NCBI RefSeq assembly: GCF_949628265.1
Contig: NC_088787.1
Location: forward strand, 5,818,501 to 5,882,500
From: Cloeon dipterum
Lineage: Eukaryota; Arthropoda; Insecta; Ephemeroptera; Baetidae
Length of the DNA: 64,000 nucleotides
Reading direction: 5' to 3'
Below the pieces are notes generated by a model. The model searched no databases. It was not told the DNA's origin and saw only the letters and a list, made by a program, of their open reading frames with translations. The stretch's first letter is position 1; the number at the start of each line of letters is the position of its first letter. Made by a program: the position numbers and the translations under genes. Below are positions 34,001 to 44,872 of this stretch, piece by piece.

Positions 34001-36370
34001 AGTTTAACAATTTTCAAACAAACCAAATTTTCAAATGCAGGCTTAAAAATTCCAGCTTTATTAAACACCAGTTACACAAGCCCTTGGTGTTGGAAGTCGC
34101 CAACAGATGGCGCCACCCGTTTACTTTAGTAATAAATTTAATTTTAAGGCACTACCGCTGCGATTTCAGACTCGGTCCTGCTGCTGTGCATTCTTAACTT
34201 AATTTATTTTCTTTTGACGGGCTGAAAACCAAAATCGGTCCAGCCAATCGCCGTAGAGTCGTGAAAAACTTTTTTTTAAATAACAAAATCTTTTCCAACG
34301 TTTTTACGGCGAATGGCTGGACTGATTTTGGTTTTCAGCACGTCAACAGAAAACAAATTAAGTGAAGAATGCACAGTGGCAGGATTGAGTCTCAAATCGC
34401 AGCGAAAGTGCCTTAAAATTAAATTTATTACTGAAGTATACAGTGGCGCCATCTGTTGGTCGCTTCGGACACTAAGGCTTTTATGCAACTGCTGAATTTT
34501 TAGATTTTCGAATAAAAATCTCAATATCGGACAGTTTTGGGTGATTTTAAACGGTTTTGAGCTTATTAAAAAACTTATTAAGTATTTTAAAATTTTTATT
34601 TACATATAAAAAGACGGTATATTACTTCTATAATATAACACTTTTTGTCTAACCGGTTAGATAATCCTTTTTTTCTATTTCGCCTTCTGAAGAAATGCGC
34701 GTAACCTGATTATCCGATCCGCGCTGAAAGCAGATAGATGCGGAGATTACGCGGTTCATTTCCTCGATCGCGCGCGAGACCAACGAGAATTAAGCTCACT
34801 GGAGCATTCGCGTCGCGTACTTTCTCTCAATTTGCACACATCATCTGGAGATCCAGCGCGACCTAGCTCTTTTATATTTACGTATTTATTTTCCCTTCTG
34901 CCGCGTGCGATGACACACTCGCCAGTCAACCTCATTAGCATGTCCGCGCCGCAGTGTGAAATAACCAGCACAATATAATGACGAAGATTATTTGCGTCAC
35001 CTTCACCTGCACGATATGTATTGATTTCATTTTCAATGCTCGCCAGTTGAGACTTAAAAGGCGAAGGAATAATTAATCCTCGAGACTTAAATAATGCTCC
35101 TTTGTTTTAAATGGAATAAGAGAAGGGGGGAAATTTTATTAAATCGAACACTTGACGGAAAAACAGATTTTTTATTAAATAATTTAATTTTTCAGTGAGC
35201 CGAGCGACTTGGTGGTGGCGCAGTCGATGATGAGGAACACGACCAGGTTCAAAAAGGCGATCAAAATCAACTTCGACGAGATGATGGGCCTGATGGACAG
35301 CTGCCAACAGCTGCACACGCCATCCTTGGAGCAGCGGCCCGAGGCCAAGAGGATCAGCCGCAACGCCAGGAGGGTGCCCAAGAATCTGCTCTCAAACACC
35401 CTGAACAACCCTGTCGCCATTTTTAGCGGAATTGTCCCGGGTAAAATATTACAAATTATCTTTGAGCAGTTTATTTATGATTTTTAGAACTCATTTTGTT
35501 TTAAATTTGCGCCTAAAACAGTTAAAACTCGTTATTAAATACGAATTTGCCATCTGGTGGCAAGAATAAAAACATTTTAATGGCTACAGACTAGAAAAAC
35601 ATAAATAGTTTAGTTAATCAGCTGGTTTAAAATTATTTGTTGAAGCAAGAATTTTTCTAATACATAAATTCTTTATTCCAGGAACAAAATGGTGCGGAAC
35701 AGGAGACATAGCAGCCACATACTACGATTTAGGAACGGAAAAGAGCATGGACAGGTGCTGCCGGTCACATGACCTCTGTCCAATCAAACTCCGATCGTAC
35801 CAGAACAAATACAGTCTGATCAACAACTCGATATATTCCAAGTAAGCTCGGAATCATTCAAAAGTAGGAATGCTGCCAAAAATTCTCAATGAATTAAAGA
35901 TTTTAAAACTCGCCGCCATTTTCTTTATTCAAATTTCTCTTGCGAACTTTGAGGAAAAATCCCAAGATGGCGGGAATTCCCGTAATCCTAGCAACTTCCA
36001 TTGATATTCAGTTACATATCAAAAGTAGGCTATACTGACGTGTCCCTGAGAGCCGTGCCAAAAGGAATGAAATCTAATTTGCATAAATTACGCAGCGATT
36101 GGCAAGCCCATGCACATAGCTGGCTCTTTTGTATTCATTGTCGGTTATTGAAATTGCTGTATGTGCCATTGTAGGTCTCACTGCGAGTGCGACAGCGCGT
36201 TCTACAGATGCCTCAAGGACCTGAACAGCCCGACCGCCGACGTGATGGGCAACATTTACTTCAACATCGTGCAAGTGCCGTGCGTGGAGCACGTCGAGGA
36301 CTCGAAACGCGACGCCGCGCCGGGCAAACAGCAGGCCATGCAGTTCAGCAAACAACAGCTTGCCTACTGA
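25015..36370 (+). CDS. Secreted phospholipase A2, group III (bee-venom type fold)
   Basis: Four exons (25015-25286, 35196-35440, 35682-35841, 36175-36370) join to 873 nt, or 290 residues. Exon 1 encodes a signal peptide (MKPAALLLLAVVAAAASA) and a pro-region. Exon 2 encodes a basic linker with RRVP, a possible processing site. Exon 3 holds the catalytic core: the calcium loop KWCGTGDIA (residues 175-183) and CCRSHDLCP with the active-site His202-Asp203 dyad. Exon 4 continues with SHCECDSAFYRCL and conserved cysteines. The enzyme hydrolyses the sn-2 ester of phospholipids using Ca2+ and is secreted. Arthropods and vertebrates carry non-venom members, and nothing here indicates a venom role. Intron 1 is 9.9 kb, far longer than any other in the window. 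Exon 1 is very GC-rich compared with the later exons. Confidence 0.93.
27140..27358 (+). repeat. Direct repeat (family 5), copy 1
   Basis: Starts CACGAGATTCCAGACCAAAT and ends near AAGAAAAGTTAATTTAATA. By eye about 85% identical to 28441-28662, 1.3 kb downstream. Shared blocks include ATAAACGCACCTTCCACTCA and ATTAACGGCCTGGAAGTACG. No terminal inverted repeats seen; possibly a SINE or other short element. Confidence 0.75.
27855..28045 (+). repeat. Dispersed repeat family 1, copy 3
   Basis: Contains CAGGGCCCAGGCGGGGCCCT and GACGCCCCATAGGGAGGCGT, aligning with the copies at 4008 (reversed), 16925 and 17395. Confidence 0.6.
28441..28662 (+). repeat. Direct repeat (family 5), copy 2
   Basis: Second copy of the repeat at 27140; same orientation, beginning with CACGAGATTCCAGACCAAAT. 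Confidence 0.75.
29495..29879. mobile_element. Foldback element with arms of about 170 bp
   Basis: The left arm (29495-29665) and right arm (29715-29879) are imperfect reverse complements, sharing CTTTGACGCAG(T)TTCTG at the ends, AATCGATT, GTGCAGCGC, the CCCGCCAAAACAA block and GAATGCAAGAAGTGCGCATG near the centre. The loop is about 50 nt. No protein coding. Probably a non-autonomous DNA transposon. Confidence 0.75.
31367..31788. mobile_element. Foldback element (family 6), copy A, with two CTCF-like motifs
   Basis: The ends are CCAGTTGCATAAACCC and its reverse complement. The arms extend through GCCGCCAACAGATGGCGC, a CAGACTCAATCTAGCTAATT block and GACGTGCTGAAA, nearly to the centre. The motif CCAACAGATGGCGC occurs in each arm in opposite orientation (31399-31413 and 31742-31756). 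About 422 bp, non-coding. Copy B is at 34068. Confidence 0.75.
34068..34492. mobile_element. Foldback element (family 6), copy B, with two CTCF-like motifs
   Basis: Same structure as copy A: CCAGTTACACAAGCCC at the left, matching arms, the motif CCAACAGATGGCGCC at 34100-34114 and its reverse at 34445-34459, and a central TGGCTGGACTGATTTTGG(T) block. About 425 bp, non-coding. Confidence 0.75.
35547..35560 (-). promoter_or_regulatory. CTCF-like motif in PLA2 intron 2
   Basis: The minus strand reads CCACCAGATGGCAA, matching the core CCASYAGRKGGCR of the metazoan CTCF consensus at all 13 positions. It is a single site without a surrounding repeat. Binding is inferred only. Confidence 0.4.
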
Positions 36371-36465
36371 ATCAAATGAGTGGCATTCAAGTGCGCTGGA
36401 CACGAACTTTTACAAGTTTAAGTGTATACTTTAATATAGTTTATTTATTGTTCAAATTTGAATAT

Positions 36466-36471
36466 AATAAA
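36466..36471 (+). terminator. Poly(A) signal AATAAA of the PLA2 gene
   Basis: AATAAA 96 nt past the stop codon, followed by a T-rich stretch. Confidence 0.6.
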
Positions 36472-36846
36472 CTCTTTTTGTAGAAAAATATGTAAACTGA
36501 TTTGTATCATTTCGTTTGGCGGTTTATTGACCCTGCTCATTTGAATAGAATACAAAAAATATAATAACAGATAACAGACGGTAATAAGTCAAGGAGAATG
36601 ACAGGAATTTTCCCATTGCGCAATTAAAACCGCGCTGTCGACACGTGTATCGGCTTGAATGACACGATCAAACACATCCCGTTGCACGCGGAAAAGAAAG
36701 ATACACGATTAACGACGGGAAAATTCTTTGAAGAATTCCCACGGCATTTTCGCGCCGTTTGCAGCAAGAATTTTGACCGGCCAATCAGAATGCGGCGACG
36801 GCAGCGCCACTCCAATAAGGAAATGAATACACAGGGACCGGTTTAT

Positions 36847-36898
36847 CCGCCATCTTTTTTTAAAATGCAGGGCTCGTCTAAAGAGGAAAGATGGCGCC
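36847..36898. promoter_or_regulatory. Two opposed YY1/Pho-like motifs near the BCR promoter
   Basis: CCGCCATCTT (36847-36856) is the reverse of AAGATGGCGG, the YY1/Pleiohomeotic core, and AAGATGGCGCC recurs at about 36888-36898 in direct orientation. They lie about 180-230 nt before the BCR start codon, where such sites are common. Function is inferred. Confidence 0.4.
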
Positions 36899-37073
36899 CA
36901 GCGCGTGTCTCAGTCCGTGTCGTGTTCTCCGAGGACGATTAAGAGTCGAGCAAACAAAACAAGGCTGATAGAAAGGTTGCTGGTAGCTAGCTGGCCCTTA
37001 GGGTTGTTGATCTGCGAAGCCCCTGGCCGCTCGAGGGGATGAAGGTCGGGCGGTGAGCGTGCGGAGCGGCGAG

Positions 37074-40000
37074 ATGAGCACGTTCGAGGACTTCCGCAAG
37101 GTGTGGGAGCAGCGGTTCCCCGGCAGCGAGCTGCCCTCCGACTGGGTGGCCGACGTCCGAGCCAACCTGAGCAAGCACAAGCAGAAGGTGCGTGCCCTGC
37201 AGGACGAGCTGGACCGCGAGCAGACGTACGTCGAGTACCTGGAGCGGCTGCTGCGCGAGCGGCACGAACCCGAGTCGAACGGCGAGGCCGTCGAGGAGCA
37301 GCAGCCGCAGCCCAAGAAGGAGCTGATGCCCGAGGACGCCGCCCTCAAGATCATCTGCGAACTGTCCCGCACCCTGGCTAAGATCGAGAACGGAGATGCC
37401 GACGAGCAGCCCGAGGAGACGGTCAAGAAGGGGCGCGCTATGTCCGACGCCTCGCACTACGTCACCGTCATCGAGGTCAACGAGGCCGACCCGAGGGCCT
37501 TGCGAAAGGCCCAAAGCGTAATCGAGGGTGAGAAGCCCAAAAAGGTGCCGCCCAAGCCCCCACCTAAGACTTTCCGCATGGACATTAAAGCATTTGGTAC
37601 GTCGAAATTCGGGAAGTGACAGGAAAAAATCTCAGGGCAATTAAAATAATTTTATTAATTTCTATAAAATTAATATTGTACAGAAAACGAATGCAACGAG
37701 GAGGAAGACGGCCCTGTCGAGGCCGAGGAGACTGAAGAGGAGGCGACGACGCGGCAGCTAGTGGAGGCGGCCGACCTGATCGCCGCCTCCGTTAAAGACG
37801 AGGACGATGGCAGCTCCAGGTTGGTATCGCCCGCCGCTTATCGCTATTGATTTTGGCAAACGGCACGATTGTTGTTTGCCAAGTGAATCACTACAGCTGT
37901 ACTTACTGCACTCCAATCGCTGACAAGTGCCTTTTTTTAAAGAGACACAAAATCTTAACAATTGAGTTATCAGTTTATTGACTTATTGACTCTACTCAAA
38001 AGGCTAGTCGGGAAATCAATTCAAAATTTTAAGCCGTGTTAATCCTCAGACAAACAGTATTAAATGATGTTTTTTAAAATTTTTTATTTCGATAGAAATT
38101 GACGCTGTGTCTTAAGAGATTATTAAAAATAATTAAAAACCGTCCTTAAAAAATATTTGTATATTTTTTTCCCTGCAGTAAATCTGCAAACGTGGATGAG
38201 CCGTTGTACGACCAGGTGCCGATGGACGCGGAGGGCGACTACGTATACCTGGCGACGATGGCGGCCGGCCTGGACAGGAAGGGCCACGAGAGCGGCGGCA
38301 GCATGAGCGACCTGGACGGCGAGGCGACGATGAAGTCGCGCGCCTCGGGCACCAGTGCTTGCAGTTCGGAAACGGGCACCACCGACACCGACCCTGGCAT
38401 CCTCACCTCCAGTCCTGGCTCGCCCTGCATCTCGAACTACGTCAACATCGACTATTTCATCAAGTTTGAGACTTATTGATTTTTTTTTTATTTTGAATTT
38501 AATTAAATTTTTAGGCAAAATAATGCGGAGGCCATGGAGAGGACCGGGACCGGAGGCAGCAGGAGGAACGACTCGGCTGAATCGGACGAGGACGTGCCAC
38601 CTTTGATGCGCACCATCTCGCATGATACGGAGGACGCCGAGGACGGCCGTGAAAAGTACGCCAGCAACTCGTCTCTCGACGTCGTTGCCCCCAGCAACTG
38701 GCGGCCTGAGTCAAAGGTTTGATCAATGATACTTTTTCCAACTAAATAATTCAATACGCCCGTAATCGAATTAATTAATTCACGTCCACATCAGGAAAAG
38801 GATATTAAAAATAGGAACAAATAAACTATTTTCAAAATAAATTAAATTTTGGTTCATAATGTTGAATTTCGTCCATTTTTAATTAAAAAAAATGTCTTTC
38901 TAGGCTTCGAGCAGGGACACGACCTCAACCAGCCGCTCAAATGTGTCTAACGAGAAGTCATCGACCAGAAAGTGCATTATAGCCAATATTATAGAGAGCG
39001 AAACGGCCTTCCTTGGAGGTCTCGGCGCTCTGTACCAGGTACTAAACTCATTTTCTGCTTTATTTTTATATTAAACGCTCGGATTTTTAGTACATGAAGG
39101 CGGTGAAGGCAACTCTGGGCACGTCGCAGCCTGTGATCTCGCAATCTGACTTCAACACGATTTTCTTCAAAGTGCCTGAGCTGTACAACATGCACAGAAA
39201 GTTCTTAGACGGTCTCAAGCGGTCTTATGAGTCTGATTCGGAAATCCCGTGCGTCGGCGAGCACTTCAAGAGTCTGGTACGCAAAATTTTTAACTCCCTA
39301 CAGCTAATTTTCCATAAGGAGCATTTACGAACAGAAGAATTATTAAATTCTGTATAAATCGACTTTTTTCTTCACTGGAATACGTTTTATTATTAATATC
39401 AAAAAATTCTCTTAAAAAATCATGGGTATTCCAATCTAAAATTTATTTTTTTTTCTTTGGACACCAATTTTTTATCTTTATAAAGTGGTATAGATTTGGA
39501 CCTTTCTAGCACAAATTTAGTGATTAAATACTGGGTTAAATTGGTTAGAACCGGTTTTAACCAGTTTGGCCCAAGACAATTTTGTTTTTTGGTTTTGTCA
39601 CATTCACCAGGCAATGTCACTTACTGTCAGATAATTTTTTCAACATGATTTTATTAATTTTTAAGGATTTGAAAACCCAAAAAACCCGGGTTTGACCATC
39701 TGGTTAAGACCGGATTGATAAAACTCTGTACCCTACAAATTTCAGGCATTGCAAATCAATGAGTACGGCGCGTTCCTGCACAACTACGGCCGGGCGACGG
39801 ACGCTGTTCGCAAGTGCGTTCAGAACAGCTCGCAGTTTGCTCAAATCATGCACAGCATCCCTGTGCGCAGCGAACGCGGCAGGATGAACGAGCAGAAGGC
39901 GTCCCTGGAGGACCTGCTGCACAAGGTTCGCGTCCGCAGACTAGTTTTAAATCTAAAACTAATCAATTGAAAAACAGCCGGTGGCGCGAATCCAGAAAAA

Positions 40001-43000
40001 CGCGTTGGTGCTGAACGACCTGATCAAGTACACACCGGAAACCAACCCTGACCACCAGACCCTGGGCGAGGCCCTGGCCATGAACCAGTCTTTCCTGGAT
40101 GAATTCAACATGATCCAGACCAAATCGATGTTTCCGGTGAGGAAAATGAGGAAATGGAAACGGATGCCGTTTTTTTATCATTGTTAAAATGATGTGAATT
40201 TTTTATTTTATTCATTTTGAAGAAGAAAATGCAGTTTTATTGAATTGTAAAATTAATATTATTTTTTCTGACGATGTGAAATTGAATTTTCAGTCGGCTG
40301 ACCGTGCTCAGAGGCGGCTAGTGAAAAACTCTTTCATTGTCGAGCTGGCTGACGGACACAGGAAGCTGAGGCACCTGTTCCTCTTCAACGACGTCATCGC
40401 GTGTGCCAAATACAAGGTTAAAAAACGGATAATTGACCTGTTTGTGTGCGCTAAAAACGTAAAAGATCAAATTTATATTTTACTTCTTCATCATTTCCGC
40501 CTTATTAACACATTGTTGCTTCTACTAACATACTAATTTGTTTAATTATGATACTAACTGACTGACATGACAATCAATCTCGACTATTTTTATAAATGAA
40601 AAAAAGGAATGTATTATTTTTTGACAGTAGTGCTTGAATTCTGTATCTGAACCTGACGTAGACTCTTTACCTTCAATCTGAGGTCCGCACTTAAGAAAAC
40701 TTCTCTTGCTAATTGCAAATTCTTTCCGAAAATAGGCTAGTGGACGGGACAAATTCACATTTGAACTGAAGTGGTACATTCCTCTGAGCGACATCTTGGT
40801 ATACGACGAGTTTGCGGCTGAGCCGAAGGAAGCGTCTCCGGCAAGCATCGTGGCGCTCAAGTCGGCGGCCTGCACCGTTCGAGACCAAATTCTCTGGCAG
40901 GAACGGCAGCTGGATGTCAAGGTACGCCCTGATTTTAAACGTTTTATTTAATTAAATCAAAGTCTGTGATAGAAAGGCTTTATTTTATCCCTTCTCTTAA
41001 CCTTCCCTAATCTTAAAATGCTTCTTTAATTTTCCTGATTTTACCCTGAGATCAATTTTTTTGTTTAAACTATTATCTGAAATCCTCTCCTCGCCTGTTA
41101 CATTTTCCCGTCCTTCTTAAATACACCTGCGGTTCCTTCGATTTCCGTACCAAAAACTCTCTCATTCCGCTTTTGGCAGCGTAAATACATACACATTTCA
41201 TTCCCCTTCTACGTCTCCCTTTAATTAATCTCCCTGATTGCCTTCCCCTCCACCTTTAATTCCCTCACCTCCTTAAATTGTACCTAAAACCTTTTAATTA
41301 TTGCCAGGTCCCTTTGACTTCTACCTCAATAACTTTGCCCCAAATTCCCCTGCCTCTCCCTCCCCTCAACCTGACCATTTAATTTCTCCCATCTTACCCT
41401 GAAATAATTTTTTTAGAGTTCAATTCTGTTTCTATCCCCAATTAAATTTTTATGTTAAAAATTATTCCTGCCCTCCCTATTCCTGTTTTACCTTTCCCTC
41501 CTATTTTCATTGTCTTACCTTTCCCAGGTTTCCCTTTTCTTTCTCTCTTGCCAACTCTCTCTCTTTCTCATTTGGCAACGTGAAAAATAAATTCAAATCG
41601 TGATATCCTGTGCTGTGCCCGCAGAGGCACGGGGCGCGTGCCGAGAAGCAGCGGAAGAAGCTGGCCGATTTGGAGGCGCAGCTGGTGCTGGCGTCGCCAA
41701 ACTTGGTCTTCAGGGTGGGACAGCGAAACCAGCGCTCCTACACTTTCTTCTTGTCCTCTGAGTTTGAACGCACGCAGTGGATCGACGCCATTCAGGCGAT
41801 GCAGGTACATTATTACGCTGCTAAAAGAAATTTGTTGCTGCCAAAAGGTTTGTAGGATTTTTTCCTGATTGTTTAAAAAAAAAAATTGTAAAGCACAAAG
41901 TGATCATCTGAAGATTTACTAATTTTTTTAAAAAAACAGTGGCTTATTATAATTTAATAAATTAATATAATAGTGTTTAAAAAGGGAATTTTGTTTCCAG
42001 GTCAAATTTTATTCTCAAATAAATTGAAAATGCTTCTTTTATATTAAATTTTAACATTATTTTCCCTTAAAGATAAATTTTTCTTGGCAGACGAGTCAGT
42101 TTCCTGGTCCGAGCACGCCTGTCGGGATGAACGAGCTGCAGGCGTGGATCACGGCGTGCCGCACTTTCTTGAAAACGGACATGGGTTCGTACCTGCTGCG
42201 GTCAGGGCGGGATGAGAGTCTGCTGCTGGGCGACCTGCACGTCAAGGTGTGCCGGCTGCGTGGACTTGAAGCGCCGGCCAACCTCCTCGTCTGCCTTGAA
42301 GTCGACAGCTACGGACACTACTTCAAAAAGGTAAACTTATTTCTGTTACTGATTGAGGAGATCTAAGCCGCGAGATTTAAAATGGCGGCTGGCAACTGGC
42401 AACATTTTAAACGCGTATATAGTTTGACAGTGCTTAACGGCTTGAAGGGCTGGGAAACATTTTTTCTAATGCACTGAATAATTTTTTTACCCTTTTTCAC
42501 CGGCGGCTGGCCAGATTCACGGCGATTGGCGACTAAAATAAATTTAAAACATGACTAAATAAATTCAAAAAATAAATAAAATAAATTTCTCAATTTTCAA
42601 ACCTTTAAAGAATTTAAATAAATTACCAATTAATATTTCTGCACATTTCAGGCAAGGACAAAGCTAGTGTGCGGCTCGGCATCGCCGGTTTGGGACGAGG
42701 AATTCGTCGTAGAGCTGGAAGGGTCTCAAAATTTAAGGGTGCTTTTGTACGAGGAGACCGGACCGAGGGCCGTGCTGAGAGGAAGGGCCACTCAGATGGT
42801 ACCAATTTATTTATTTTATTCTCAGTTTTTATTAATTAATTCTTTTCCAGCTGAGCCACTCTTGGCTCGGAAGGCAGTCCAGTCTGCGCACCGTGTCAAT
42901 GCAGAACTACGAACTCGACCTTATGGTGCGGTTTGTGCCGAGCGAGGAAACTTTGCGTCGCGTCCCGACGGCAAAGGTCTCTGGCCTTTTTGGAGCCAAA

Positions 43001-43935
43001 ATTCAACAAGTCTGCAAGTAAGGGTCACACTGGAATTTTCCTTTAATTGTTGTTTAATTAATTTTTTTTGCCAATTTAGGAGACAAAAACGTCCGGTGCC
43101 ATTCATAATCACGAGCTGTGTTCGCGAAGTTGAGCGTCGAGGAATGGACGAAGTTGGGATCTACAGGGTGTCCGGCTCAGCGTCGGACCTGAGCAAGCTG
43201 AAGAAGTCTTTTGAGACAAGTAAATTTATCATTCTCTTTTTAAACTCGTCTTTGAGAAAATTAATTTAATGTGTAGACTCGTACGAAGCGGAGCAGCTGT
43301 TGAAAGAAGTGGACATTCACTCGGTGACGGGCATCCTGAAGCTGTACCTGAGGGAGCTGCCTGAGGCGCTGTTCACGGACGCCCTTTATCCCAAATTGTT
43401 TGAAATCATCAACAGTTCGGAGATGGACGCGTCGTCCAAGCGACAAAATCTGATCACCATGTTCCGGCAGCTCTCCTCGCAGAATCAGCAAATCGTTCTT
43501 TTCCTCCTGGCGCACATGTCCAAGTGAGTAACGAGTAATAATAGAGGAAATTTATTTCCAAATTAAAAAATTTAAAACAATTTTTTTTACAAATCTGTGA
43601 GACCCTTGAAACAAAGTTCAAACAACAAAAATTTCAGCGCTCAAAATATGAATTTTTCGGTCGATCTAAAACTTTGTCCTTTTTCGTGTCTCAGGGTGAA
43701 CCAGCAGGAGCACGTGAACAAGATGTCGTTGCACAACTTGGCGACGGTGTTCGGGCCGACGCTGCTGCGGCCGTGCTCCAACTCGAACCAGCAGCACCGC
43801 GACCCGCTGGCCGCGGGCACGGTGGACGTAATGGCGCAGGCTGGTATCCTCTACCAATATTTGCAGTGCTTCGTCAGCGGCGAGCTGCGCACCCTGATGC
43901 CGCCGCCGCCCGGCCTGCCCTCCCAGCGCAGCTAA
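37074..43935 (+). CDS. BCR/ABR family RhoGEF-RhoGAP
   Basis: Seventeen exons: 37074-37596, 37684-37819, 38179-38463, 38515-38716, 38904-39038, 39091-39276, 39746-39925, 39978-40136, 40294-40416, 40736-40921, 41625-41804, 42091-42330, 42652-42798, 42851-43017, 43080-43219, 43277-43523 and 43695-43935. They join to 3477 nt, or 1158 residues. Order: an N-terminal coiled coil like the BCR oligomerisation domain ([18 protein letters not shown], then heptads); a low-complexity acidic/serine region with the proline motif [11 protein letters not shown]; a DH domain (about 400-600, from [18 protein letters not shown]); a PH domain (about 615-770); a C2 domain (about 795-890, [15 protein letters not shown]); and a RhoGAP domain (about 955-1140) with VGIYRVSGS, whose Arg near 979 is the catalytic finger, and [14 protein letters not shown]. 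It regulates Rho/Rac GTPases at the membrane or actin cortex. ABR lacks the coiled coil, so this single gene resembles BCR more. Confidence 0.96.
40975..41620 (+). other. Pyrimidine-rich intron of the BCR-like gene
   Basis: Most of the intron between 40922 and 41624 is strongly pyrimidine-biased on the coding strand (runs such as CTTCCCCTCCACC and CTCCCTCCCCTCAACC), unlike all other introns here. No tandem unit is evident. Confidence 0.6.
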
Positions 43936-44872
43936 CCCTACAAACGGAAGAGACGAAACAATATTCCTCACAGGGATCAAGACACGTAACAAACGCCAAG
44001 CACGCCAAATGCCTTGTTTTTGCTACTTTCCAGAAGTCCTTGGCGCCGAAAACACAGACAGACACACATTCTTATTTTATTTTTATATATTTAATAGATT
44101 AAACAGACTCTGGTCGCGTCGCCGATCGTAGTTTTTCATAGGGCAGCCATCCAACGAGTATGCATAGGCCATATTTTTTCCACCCCTCCCCTCCCCTCCC
44201 CTTACCCTCTACCCACCCCATCCATCCAGCTAGTGCAGCGTAGCAATTTATATACGAATATACACATATTTTGGAATAGTTATTATCTCTGTTGGTGGTG
44301 TGTGAAAATTTTTAATTTTCTAGTCAATAGAGAGATGATACCCGCTTAAGTGTTTTACAGGCAACTCTTGTATCACGATTCCAATCGATTGAATAATAAA
44401 ACGACGTAGGATCAGGTTCTGAAAAGGGCTCTATCAAATGCGATTCTTTCATTTCAAATCATCACCTCTCCATCTGTGACCGACGAGTCAACAAATTTTT
44501 TAAAAGAAGCTATTAAGAAAATAGACTTTAATTTAAATTCTACGTTTTTATATAATAAAATTGCTACCTTTCCCCGACAGGAAAGGTGAATTTTGAATAT
44601 TGTACCCACCAAAGTAAATTATGAAAAAGGAAGCATACTGTTTTATATTTTAAAAGTTTCTTATAAATGCCTTAAGTGTGTAATTTCCTTTTAAATTAAG
44701 CTAAAAACTTATTTGGTAACAATCAAATGAAACGTCTGATTTCCAAACAAATATGTCGCAGTTGAGATTGACGCGCCGAAATAAGGACTAATTTAATAAA
44801 GACAAAATTAAATAAACTGAAATATATTTTGAATGTTTAATTATCTATTAAATCAACGGGTTACTGGATGAA
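43936..44872. other. Convergent 3' region between the BCR-like and LRR genes
   Basis: Contains the BCR-like 3' UTR with a C-rich tract (about 44178-44225) and its poly(A) signal at 44395, then AT-rich sequence belonging to the 3' end of the minus-strand gene. No gene seen. Confidence 0.5.
44395..44400 (+). terminator. Poly(A) signal AATAAA of the BCR-like gene
   Basis: First AATAAA after the stop, about 460 nt downstream. Confidence 0.45.

Larger units (their letters stand above)
25287..35195 (+). other. 9.9-kb first intron of the PLA2 gene
   Basis: No nested gene recognised. It contains a direct repeat pair (27140-27358 and 28441-28662), a family 1 repeat (27855-28045), three foldback elements (29495-29879, 31367-31788, 34068-34492), and GC-richer CpG-containing islands at about 28850-29280, 30200-30780, 32720-33200 and 34690-34990 that stand out from the AT-rich background and may be enhancers. 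The rest (25300-27100, 30850-31360, 31800-32720, 33230-34060) is plain AT-rich sequence. Confidence 0.6.
36371..37073. other. PLA2 3' UTR and BCR promoter region
   Basis: Starts with the PLA2 3' UTR. From about 36600 the sequence becomes GC-richer and carries two opposed GATGGCG motifs (36847-36898), then the likely BCR 5' UTR. No coding exon recognised. Confidence 0.5.

Noticed and set aside
25287-35195. Autonomous transposon or viral gene inside the large intron
   Set aside because: No reverse transcriptase, integrase or transposase motifs seen; only short non-coding elements.
36987-37514. 175-codon minus-strand frame opposite the first BCR exon
   Set aside because: Antisense of a GC-rich coiled-coil exon; no start context or homology.
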